Source: Paramormyrops kingsleyae | Lineage: Eukaryota; Chordata; Actinopteri; Osteoglossiformes; Mormyridae | Direction: 5' to 3' | DNA length: 64,000 nt | Assembly: GCF_048594095.1 (NCBI RefSeq) | Contig: NC_132803.1 | Span: forward strand, 35,030,507 to 35,094,506 | In this document: positions 20,601 through 30,038 of the stretch, piece by piece | Numbering within the stretch: the first letter of the stretch is position 1 | Layout of the letters: each line of letters starts with the position of its first letter | Position numbers and translations under genes: made by a program | Notes under the pieces: generated by a model | Databases searched by the model: none | The model's input: only the letters and a program-made list of their open reading frames with translations | What the model was told of the DNA's origin: nothing

Positions 20601-20669
20601 CATGTATACACAACACAGAAAACTGAGGGATATGATCCCGAAGAGGACTATGGCCTTGGGAGCACCCAT
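14609..20669 (-). CDS. ubxn8: UBX domain protein 8, 284 aa, 8 exons
   Basis: ER-membrane adaptor that recruits the p97/VCP ATPase for ER-associated degradation (family knowledge). Exons 5' to 3': 20669-20585, 20363-20229, 19233-19169, 18609-18487, 17835-17698, 15837-15796, 15017-14943 and 14800-14609. All are GT-AG and in frame. The start MGAPKAIVLFGIISLSFLCC is hydrophobic. A second hydrophobic stretch follows, with LLLMGRGLFLLVLSSWLLSL at about 34-53. Next comes a charged helix (QKRELARKDQQERHSEK) and the diagnostic block LKPRQEARLHNKEQRFYRMT, followed by GEAWKL. The UBX fold spans about 197-275, from VVLRCPSGRTIQRKFFKS to SYPRRPL; Y243-P244-R245 stands where many UBX domains have FPR. It ends in EEMDLPQSEIHHLSD. 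Human UBXN8 (270 aa) is also PPP2CB's neighbour. Confidence 0.95.
15486..15715. mobile_element. Palindromic MITE rich in GAATTC
   Basis: Near-perfect inverted repeat of about 230 bp in a ubxn8 intron. Arms begin CGGAAGAGGATTAGGGCCAC and end with the mirror copy. The centre is made of repeated TCAGAATTCTGA blocks separated by T- or A-runs. Flanks share GTGACAATA (15477-15485 and 15716-15724), a 9-bp duplication, or 7 bp if the TA is counted in the element. This fits a non-autonomous DNA transposon, possibly Mutator-like. There is no coding capacity. Confidence 0.8.
15838..17697. other. ubxn8 intron 5
   Basis: Holds a run of ten or more G at about 16135-16150, a tagc repeat at about 16285-16302, a poly-A run near 16777 and a (GAAT)n array at about 16840-16866. 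No exon is needed here: the phases of the flanking exons match. Confidence 0.6.
18084..18191. mobile_element. hAT-type MITE (short copy)
   Basis: Ends CAGTGTTTCCCAATCTGGTC and, inverted, CAGTGTATCCCAATCCAGTC, so it belongs with 8152-8433. Flanks GCCTACCA and GCATACAA match at 6 of 8. It lacks the minisatellite. Confidence 0.7.
18192..18468 (-). repeat. tRNA-derived SINE
   Basis: On the minus strand it begins with GTGGCTTAGTGGGCAGCACT (A-box-like) and has GGTTTGAAGCC (B-box-like). It continues with the common fish SINE body 'gtggagtttgcatgttctc' and 'cccacagtccaaagatgtgc'. It lies in ubxn8 intron 4, directly beside the MITE. Confidence 0.75.
18880..18908. repeat. (GT)n microsatellite
   Basis: GT dinucleotide run in ubxn8 intron 3. 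Confidence 0.85.
19449..19631. mobile_element. hAT-type palindromic MITE
   Basis: Long inverted repeat: starts CAGGGGTCTCCAACTCCGGT and ends with its reverse complement. Flanked by a perfect 8-bp duplication, CACTAAAA, at 19441-19448 and 19632-19639. Arms are more than 60 bp with few mismatches, so insertion is fairly recent. It lies between ubxn8 exons 2 and 3. Confidence 0.9.
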
Positions 20670-21428
20670 TGCTTCGTTTATTAAAATATTTACCGATATC
20701 TGACTATTTCATTTGCACCGATGCATATGCATCCTGCGCAGACAGCTAAAATATTATAGTCATACGGGTTTAAACAACAAAATTTATCAACAAGGTCCTA
20801 TTTAGAGAAAGTCCGACTGTGTCATCCGGAAGACATGAAAATCAGTCTCACTGCGCATGCGCCATTGAAAGGCTGACGAATCTTGGCACCTTTAGAAACC
20901 TTTTATAAAGAATTCCTTTTTCTTTATAAAAGGTTCGTTTGTAGTAATTTTGGGAAGCCTCTCGGTACGACCCGTGGGAAGGCGGAGTCGGACATCCAAC
21001 CTGGCCCTCTTATGTCGCCAAGCAAAAAATCTTCCGGCTTCCTGTCAGCGTAGATATACTAGTGCCCCTCAATAAATACACAAAGATTCTACTGTGAGAC
21101 ACGTGTGGTTGTATGTGGATGTTTTGCTGCTAGTCATGCGTTTCCATCAGTTACCTGTCTAGCCGTTTAACTATCTGCCAAACTCTGTAAAGATAAAGAA
21201 CTTCTTGTTGATAACATGCACTCAATGTTGCTTAACAATGTAAAACAAATGTGGAAAATCTTTAAACCTTGTCATGCTACACGAACTAGGCATAAATCAA
21301 CGGCAAAGTGCTTCTTCAATGAACGGCGTGACTGACAGGTTCGTGAGGTGACGTGGATCCGCGCGCCTTCCCGCAGGTCGCCGCGAGACGTACTCGGTTA
21401 TTTAAATAAACAGCATAGTCACACAGTA
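20670..21428. other. ubxn8 upstream region
   Basis: Probable ubxn8 promoter region. It contains a 14-bp perfect inverted repeat at 20897-20910 and 20922-20935 (see findings). The rest shows no gene. Confidence 0.4.
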
Positions 21429-22305
21429 CAGTGGGTACGGAAAGTATTCAGACCCCCTTCAATTTTTCACTCTTTGTTATATTGCAGCCATTTACTAAAA
21501 TCATTTAAAATATTTTTTTTCCTCATTAATGTACACACAGCACCCCATATTGACAGACAAAAAAAAGAATTTTTGAAATTGTTGCAGATTTATTAAAAAA
21601 GAAAAACTGAAATATCACATGGTCCTAAGTATTCAGACCCTTTGCTGTGACACATATATTTAAGGTGCTTTTCATTTCTTCTGATCATCCTTCATTCATT
21701 CATTTGAGTCCAGCTGTGTTTGATTATACTGATTGGACTTGATTAGGAAAGCCACACACCCGTCTATATAAGACCTTACAGCTCACAATACATGTCAGAG
21801 CAAATGAGACTCATGAGGTCAGAGGAACTGCCTGAAGAGCTCAGAGACAGAATTGTGGCAAGGCACAGATCTGGCCAAGGTTACAAAAAAATTTCTGCTG
21901 TACTTAAGGTTCCCAAGAGCAGTGGCCTCCATAATCCTTAAATGGAAGACGTTTGGGATGACCAGAACCCTTCCTAGGGCTGGCCGTCTGGCCAAGCTGA
22001 GCTACCGGGGGAGAAGAGCCTTGGTGAGAAAGGTAAAGAAGAACCCAAAGATCATTTTGGCTGAGCTCCAGCGACGCAGTCAGGAGATGGGAGAAAGTTG
22101 CAGAAAGTCAACCATCACTGCAGCCCTCCACCAGTCAGGGCTTTATGGCAGAGTGGCCTGTTGGAAGCCTCTCCTCAGTGCAAGACACATGACAGCCCGC
22201 ATGGAGTTTGCTAAAAGACACCTGAAGGACTCTGAGATGGTGAGAAATAAGATTCACTGGTCTGATGAGACCAAGATAGAACTTTTTGGCCTTAATTCTA
22301 AGTGT
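21429..22305 (+). mobile_element. Truncated Tc1-like transposon
   Basis: The left terminal repeat starts CAGTGGGTACGGAAAGTATT after a TA, a well-known fish Tc1 end. The transposase is readable in pieces from about 21795: EELPEELRDRIVARHRSGQG, then 21853-22311 ending WSDETKIELFGLNSK. The copy stops just after the first catalytic Asp. The second half and the right terminal repeat are absent. Confidence 0.85.
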
Positions 22306-23010
22306 CAATGAACACGTTCATTAATAAACATTTTATCAAAATAGTTACTTGCTCTTTGATTCGAACAAATACAAGCTCAATTAAGAGGTTGCCTGGTACA
22401 GAAATTAAGGTCTGTGTGGTTGCACTCAGCCATTGTCCCTGGGTCATGCTGTATTATTTCTCTTCCAGCTAATGTCCTGTACAATTAAATTTGACGGCCA
22501 TTGACTGAATTCTGACTCTCCTTTGATCGACATTTGATTTATTTAAATTGTCCTGAAGATCCAGAGAACTGATCCATAGAAAAGGACAAATCATGGTTCT
22601 TAAAATGTAAAGTTGTTTTTGTGTCATTGATGGGCAGAGCCAAATTGGGGAGGGCAGTGACTCCTGGGCTCAAGATGTTTTTAGGGCCTTACCTACCCAA
22701 AATATTTTGAAATATCCAAAATATTTACATAAGTATCAAACATATCAACATCAAGGTTTCAGTGTCAACCAGAGTAAAGTAAATGACTGCTACAGAGCAC
22801 TAGCTTTAAAATGAATAGCTAAAATCTGAAGTGCAAAAAGAGTTCTGAACCTGAAATGAGAAAGAAAATATGCTGTATTGAAGCTTATATATTCAATTTG
22901 CCATTGAGATCAAACTTTTCTAGAAGTACATACTTCCAAAGACTTCATCTTCGCCATGCTGGATAAGATTTAATTCCCTGATTTTCCAGAAAAATCATCG
23001 CTTATCTCAG
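22306..23010. other. Intergenic, nothing recognised
   Basis: AT-rich DNA. No gene or clear repeat boundary is visible. Confidence 0.5.
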
Positions 23011-23195
23011 GATGGGGTGCCAAACCACCATAGGGTGCACTCACACCTTTCACAGCTGCTAGTATTTTATTAACTCCAATTAACCAACATGCAAGCTCCA
23101 CACATGGAAAAAGTGTGTGTATGCAAAGTGGAGGCTTGAACCCTGATCCCAGAGGTGTGAGCCAACAGTGCTAATCACTGCACCATCCTGCCCTA
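23010..23195 (-). repeat. tRNA-derived SINE fragment
   Basis: On the minus strand it reads 'ggtgcagtgattagcactg', then a B-box-like 'gggttcaagcc' and 'tggagcttgcatgt'. This is the same SINE type as 18192-18468, diverged and shortened. Confidence 0.65.
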
Positions 23196-23804
23196 CGTTA
23201 TATCCATTTTGAATTATTTTAATAATGAATTACAAATCATTTTATTGTTTAATGTTTCATAATGGCTGCCAGATGAAATATGTATTTTACATGTATAGCA
23301 AAGCACCACCTCTTAAAATATGCCGACATTTGCATTTGTACGTCTTTAACAGTCCAGTGATCAAAATCCATTCTCGTTCTTTATCCACAAAACAAGCTAA
23401 AACTGGGACACGTTACAAACGTTAGATAATGCCCCATTCACACCTTGTAGTTTAGGGACAAAGTGTGAATGGGGGTAATAAGGGTAAAAAGAGGACATTA
23501 TCAGCAAAATTCTAATGTTTGAATTTATTTCAGTGATTTTCTGCATCATTTTGACTGAGGGAGATGAAACAAAGGGGGGAAAGCATGTTATTGTTCAAGA
23601 GCTGTTTGCAAATGCAGTCCTTAAAAAGCAAAAGTAAAATACAGACAATTCATCGCTTTTGGGTCGCTTCACTTGCACTCTGGAAGTTTAATCAACTAAG
23701 GCAACAAAGAATTAAATTTTTTTACATACAAAAATATTATTTTGGGGCCCCCTCCAGCTTGGGGCCAAGGCTCCTGCACCAATAAGTCTTTGCTAAAGCC
23801 TGGG

Positions 23805-23892
23805 CATGCTGATTGGTTTAATATGACTGGTTTATGCTGATTGGTTTATGCTGATTGTCTTATGCTGATTGGTTTATGCTGATTGGCTTAAC
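23805..23892. repeat. Short tandem repeat of a CTGATTGG-containing unit
   Basis: Five copies of a roughly 15-bp unit (tgctgattggtttat, with small changes). Each carries an inverted CCAAT core. Confidence 0.8.
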
Positions 23893-23929
23893 AGCCAGTG
23901 CTGGTGGGAACCCACATAGCAACCTATAG

Positions 23930-24265
23930 GCCAGCTTCATCGTGATTGGTGTGTGAATGGTGTGCGTGCACTCCCCACCCTGGGATATTCCCTGCCTTGC
24001 ACTTATTGTACCCAAATTAGGCTCTGGACCCCATGTGACCCAGTATGGAACAAGTATTGTAGATTTATGAATTAATGAATGTATGGGTGGTAAGCTGGGT
24101 GGGCAGCAATTTGAGTATTTCTAAATTGCCGTCTGTGTATGATTCTGTGCATGTCTTGCAGTGGACTGACATCACATCAAGTGTGTTCTTACATGGGCTA
24201 GACTCCAGGCTAGCCCCCCCCCCCCCCCCCATAATGGTTATGCTGCTGAAAGATGGATGGAAAGT
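23930..24265 (+). repeat. Two SINE 3' portions
   Basis: At about 23935-24055 and 24075-24260 the text 'gtgtgaatggtgtgcgtgca', 'ctctggaccccatgtgaccc' and 'aaattgccgtctgtgtatga' matches the 3' body of the common fish SINE. It closes with 'gatggatgg'. The second copy holds a run of about 17 C at about 24213-24230. Confidence 0.55.
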
Positions 24266-24641
24266 AATCCGCACATAATAAAATAAAGAAGTCTGCTAAA
24301 ATTAAATAAGTACTCGACACTGAAACAGTAGTACTTGTAGTTTTATAGAGCACAGTTAATCAAAATAAATGATTAGATGATAGAACTGGAGCAAAGTGTA
24401 ATCAAGTGCTTTTGTTCACAGTAAACAGATGTTAAAAACAGAAGCGATAAAATGGCAAAAATAAGAATTACAAGAGATGATTATGCGTTATTTCCGTCAA
24501 AGAGCTCTCCAGATATTGTTCATCATGGATGTGTTGTCACTGGATCACTAATCAACAATTGATGTGAAGTGTCTTTGGTTATTTCGCACTAATCACAAAA
24601 TGGCATTCTCGAATCAAATCCCATTAACATTCTCGAATCTA

Positions 24642-27600
24642 TCAGAACACCAAAGGTTTTGGCTTCTCCCACGGAAACTCCTCTCTGCCAAAGTGGCCAT
24701 AACACGCGGTTTTCTGGTAGATTGGCCTTTTCAGATTCAGCTCCCTGTGAAAAATGTAGAGCAGAGAGGTATGAGGACAGCAAGGTCTGAACACTCTGTG
24801 TGGGTAGAGCCAGATGCCTTACTGGTAAAACTATTAATAGACAATGAAGCTATCCGCAAGGCAGCAAACACGCAGCACTGTATGGTGGGCGAAACTACCT
24901 CATAGGTACGGATATGTGAGACTCTTTCTATCCTTGTCATAACTAAGGGTGGAATCGTGTCATTTATTTACTTAAGGTATCAGTTGGAGCTGGTGATCAG
25001 TTGATTGACAATCTTCGTGGTGATGGAGAAAGGTTTTAGCTTATGTTTAGTTTTCAGTCAATAATCATATGAACTGGCTTGTAGTTAATTGATTTATCTA
25101 TGTAAGAATCATAATTTCATATGAAACTGCTGGTTGGTACATCGTAATAGATGTACTCTGTGTATTTTAATCCCTCTGTGTTGAGGATTCTCATCACTTC
25201 TGGGGGTCTATTTACACGAAGTTAAGAGAACAACTATTCCCTTATTAATGTCACTGTGGTGATTATTTTTGGATGCTGAAGCAGTGACTCACTTTATTAT
25301 GGCCCCTGGGCGTAAGTCGAAATTGTTCTGCACAATTTTCAGCAGCTCATCTTCATCCTTGGTAGATGTACCGTAGTGGAACACAGAGACAGACAGTGGG
25401 TGGCTCACACCGATGGCGTATGATATCTGCAATGCAACACAGGAAGGGGACTCAGGATCCATGATGGCTGCAAAATACAGATCTTCCTCAGCTTATGATG
25501 GGGCCACATTCCAATAAACCCATAGTAAACTGAAAATATCGTAAGTCGAATATGAATATGATATGATAAATCACACAGACAAAGGAAACACTGTATGTCA
25601 CATTGTTAAACACTGTATGAGATTAATTTCTTATTTACTTAGCTAAAAACAAAGATAATCTCACTTGGACCAGAACTCTTTTGCAGAGTTTCGCCTTCAC
25701 CAGAGATTTGGCAACCCATCGTGCAGCATAAGCTCCAGAGCGGTCTACTTTGGAGTAGTCTTTTCCAGAGAAGGCCCCACCTCCGTGGCCTCCCCACCCA
25801 CCGTAAGTATCCACTATAATTTTGCGGCCTGTGAGTCCTGCGTCTCCCTGTTGCAAAATTAGAATCAGCCTCAGTGTTTTGGATGCAAGATCACTCCTGT
25901 AACCAAAAGACCTCAGAGTGCACATACACACAGAGTTTTATTTTTTATTTGAATTATATTTGCATTCATAATATTCATCCATTGATCTTCTATATCCACT
26001 TAAGCGCTACAGGATTGAGGTTCATTCAGCATATTAATTGAATCTAACTGTAAAAATGTCTAACTGTAAAAATGGGAAATGAACAAAACCATAAAGTGGC
26101 ATCAGCACAAATAGAAAAGCTCTCCACCTGAGGGCCACCTGTGCTGAACTTGCCGCTGGGCAGTAAGTGATAGATCGTCCTCTCATCAAGGTATTTGGCA
26201 GGGATGACTTCCTTGACTACTTTCTCCATTAAGTCTTTGCGAATCTTCTCCAGAGTGACCTCGGGACTGTGCTGCACAGAGATCACCACCGTGTGCACTC
26301 GCACCGGCTCCGTTGCACCGTTATTGTCCCGGTATTCCACAGTGACCTAAAAACAGGAATGTGGGACACATTCCATTAACATCTATGGTGTGTGGCTCCT
26401 CAGGTTAGGACCCATGATCAGAAGGTCACCAGGTAAAATCTTTCGATGCCCTTTTGGGCCCTTGAGCAAGGCCCTTAACCCCAATGGCTCCAAGGACACT
26501 TCTGACCCCAAAATTTGTTTTCAGATGTATGTGTGTTTCATGGACAGCAAGACCGGATAGGCAAAAACCTGGTCTAGCTGCACCTATATCGACAATGGTA
26601 TGTTTGTAATGTGCTATTTGCCTCACTTGCACATCACTTTGGATAAAATATCAGATAATCCATGTCAGGGAGAACACTATGAGTTACTGCAGGATTTACT
26701 AAGTACTTTAAAACTGAAAGGCCCCTGTGCTTGGCTAAAGAGTTCAGATCTTCTTGTGCTTTGACTGATTTGTTTCCTTGATTGAAAGACTCAACCAGCT
26801 GTTTCATATGAATATTAGTGACACATGTACGATTACAGGAGACTGACTAATCAGCACAAATCAACAACTCAGGGCTTAGGTGAAATCCAGGTCCTTTAAA
26901 TTGAAATGGTAGTTTACAAATCCTTCCTAGCTCATAGTGTCCCCCCTGACTTGGATCACCCTATTTGTTAGGTATCACTGCTTTCTCACGCAAACAACCA
27001 TGTCCTGCAAATAGTGAATAATGTGGCTGAAAATGAATACATACAGCACATAGCCAGGGCTGGTGGTTCAGATACTGTGTGTACATTATATGCTACATCC
27101 TACCCTTGATTTATACCACGCCCCATAATTAGCCATGAATATTCAAAATATCTCTCAGTGTATGAATGACTATTCTAAGTGCCGGTGAAAGCTCAGGAAT
27201 GCTGGTCTTTAAATAAAAACCTAGGCATGTGATCCACCTGAGTTTTGGAGTCTGGTCTTATCCAGGGGCACACTCCATTGCAAGAGAGCTTCTTCATCAT
27301 TGCATTGAGTTTGTGGGCCAGGAGGATGGTCAACGGCATGCATTCCTCCGTTTCATCAGTGGCGTAGCCAAACATCAGACCCTGGAAAGACAGTCAGGTC
27401 ACGTTTAGCTTGGGAATTTATCAAACAGGTAATTTGGAACCTGACGGGCTGATGATTGCTTTATAAAGGCAGATCCTTTTCTGTGAGGTTTGAAGTGCAT
27501 CATGGGTGTGATTATCAGGTCTGGTTTAAACCAAAGGGACCCAATAAAATAACCCTTTTTAATGGTGTGATGGTCATTACCATGGCCTTGTAATACTTTG

Positions 27601-29403
27601 CATTAACAATTATGACTCAAAAGCTAATAATTGATTGAATGGCCATTGTGGGTACTGTAAACGTTTAACCTGAACAACATCATTTTGAGTCGTACCAGCC
27701 AAAAACTTAATCACATGTAATTAAGCTCAATGGACATACTGTACTCGGTGGCACGAAGCTGCCAACCCCTGGTCCAAATTACCTATTCATCCACTGATAT
27801 TTGGCTATCTAACTGACTTTGCACGGCCAGTCGGGGTAGGCATCCAGCTAACCTTTGAACCCCAGACTCTATTAAAGGGTTTTTGTTCTTCTCCTTCAAA
27901 TACTTCTTCTGCTTTCTGGTTGCACAGTGTGCTGTGTGCATATGTATAGGTAAAGCACACTAGGGCAAATATGCTTGGAGGGTCAGCTTACGAGAAAAGA
28001 ATTAAATTAAGGGTGTGAATCTTGCCCCCACTCAGCGAGTGTGCGATATGAATGTCCCACCTCCCCCCGGGCCCTGTGCTGGGTTAGTGGTCAGAAGGAT
28101 GGATGAAATGAATTATCGATGGCCTCATATATCATTTTCACAGTATTTACAAGAGTAAAAGATCCCAAACCTGGTCTCCAGCACCAATGTCCTCGTCTTT
28201 CTTTCCCTCGAACACACAGTCACTGATTTCTACACACTGAGGTTCCAAGGCCACGAGGAGGTTGCAGGTCTTATAATCGAAACCTGAGGAAATGTGAGAA
28301 ATCAATATGACACCTTCCGTAGCTTTTTATACCAAACATTGTCCCAGAATAGCCTGCAATCGGAGATGAAAATGTCCTACTGTCTGAGCGCACATTACCT
28401 TTGGAGGAGTCGTCATAGCCGATGCTCTTAATAGTGTTCCTCACCACGAACTGAAGGTCAATCACGGCCTTCGATGTGACCTCACCACACAGCAGGATCA
28501 TTCCTGTCTTCGCCACGCACTCTAGAAACACAGAGATGCCGCAACATTAAACACTGTTCTTGCTGGACACAGAGAGACAACAGCTAGCTGTTTAAGTGAA
28601 TGGATCTGTAAGTACATTTGCAGCCACGGATGAGATAACAGCATCAGATGCTGATCTTTGGAATTCCAAAGAGGCTGAATAGTAACTAGCCATTTTTATA
28701 CCATGTTCTCATACAATTGTGAACTGATATTACAAAAAAAAATAATGTCCAACAAACATACCGCAGGCCACCTTGGAATCTGGGTCTTCTGCCAGATAGG
28801 CATCAAGCACAGCATCACTGATCTGGTCACACATTTTGTCTGATGGCCAAGAAATAGAGACAATCAAGAGAATAATAAACATGAGCCCTTATTTAAACAG
28901 GTATGATATGGGGGTCAATTATTAGCTGAGCTTTGTACCCACAGATAAAAGTTTGGAGATATAAATTGTGCTTATGCAATACGCAGTAAATGTTGTATAA
29001 ACATGTTCTAATTGCATAGCTATTTGGGGGTTATTTCCCAGGGGGAAAAAAAACTGTGACACTGCTCATCAGAAACACTTTACCTTTTCATCTAATAAGC
29101 AATAAACATGAGCAGGCTAATATTTGTTTTGTTTTTTTTTGCTGGGATGTGGGTAATCATTCCATATACAGAATTGCAATGTTTCATATATTTAATGTGT
29201 AAATATTGAACATTGAATGCATATATTGTTTGTATATTTAAATAAGTTAATCTATTCTGCTTAAGAAAAAGAACATTTACTACATAATACCAAACATATT
29301 TACTCTCAAAAATAATTATTTCTCAAAAGTCAGTATGAAACATTCAAAATCAGACACATCTACATCTGTATCACCCAATGCGCTTTATGCTTTGCCAGTG
29401 AGT

Positions 29404-29443
<40 letters not shown>

Positions 29444-29687
29444 TAATGTATAAAGTGTGGGGACCAATGTGATAAAAAACCTGTTATTTTGATCTTGTGG
29501 GAAACATTTTTAGGTTCCCGAAGGGGAAACTCAATTTTATAAAAAATTTGTGAATGCTACCAAAAAAACTAAAAATGCCAAAAATCTTTTTGTTTGGCTA
29601 GAGTTAGTGTTGTCATAGTTGGGATTATTAGGATTATGCCCATAGAAATTAATGGAGAGTCCCCACAAAGATATGAGTACAGGTCTG

Positions 29688-29718
<31 letters not shown>

Positions 29719-30038
29719 GGGCGCACATGTGAGAATATGCCCACCAATGTTGTAGCATTCCCCAAATTTTGAGGGCTTGACTCACAGAGATCCTGCCCAG
29801 GATTACAGTTTGGAATGTGAAGACATTTCAATGCATATAATTTCACTAAAACTGTTATTACGATCTCATGTCTGTGAGATTATTTCTATCTTTAGGCTCT
29901 CTAAGCCTGACCCAAACTGCTTTAATTTAACTGAGAAAATACAAAGATATCCCTCTTACCAGAATGCCCTTCTCCCACTGATTCGGATGTGAAAAGGAAA
30001 GTTTTCCCAGTTGATTTGTTTTTCCCAGAGAAGTTCAT
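24642..30038 (-). CDS. mat2al: S-adenosylmethionine synthetase, diverged mat2a-like paralog, 391 aa, 9 exons
   Basis: Makes S-adenosylmethionine from methionine and ATP in the cytosol if active. Exons 5' to 3': 30038-29960, 28839-28762, 28521-28399, 28283-28171, 27381-27238, 26346-26128, 25847-25665, 25426-25293 and 24744-24642. All GT-AG, in frame; human MAT2A has 395 residues. Conserved blocks: FTSESVGEGH at 16-25, GAGDQGLMFGYATDETEECM from 127, and the phosphate loop GGGAFSGKD at 274-282. It ends in KPLVF. Two normally invariant motifs are altered: GHPDK is GHSDK (S26), and QSPDIAQ in the active-site loop is QCVEISD (109-115). Neighbouring vamp8 points to the MAT2A locus, although LLCGEVTS and the C-terminus resemble MAT1A. 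The symbol is tentative; the family is certain. Confidence 0.85.
25478..25570 (+). repeat. pogo/Tigger-like terminal fragment
   Basis: CAGATCTTCCTCAGCTTATG, then 'ccaataaacccatagtaaac' and 'gaaaatatcgtaagtcgaat', resembles the terminal region of vertebrate Tigger-type elements. It lies between mat2al exons 7 and 8. Only one end is seen. Confidence 0.5.
26395..26650 (+). repeat. tRNA-derived SINE
   Basis: Contains 'gatcagaaggtcaccaggta', 'cttgagcaaggcccttaacc' and the end block 'cactttggataaaa', which are typical of a widespread fish SINE. It lies in mat2al intron 5. Confidence 0.65.
29408..29442. repeat. (TG)n microsatellite
   Basis: TG dinucleotide run in mat2al intron 1. A second TG run lies at about 29685-29712. 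Confidence 0.9.
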
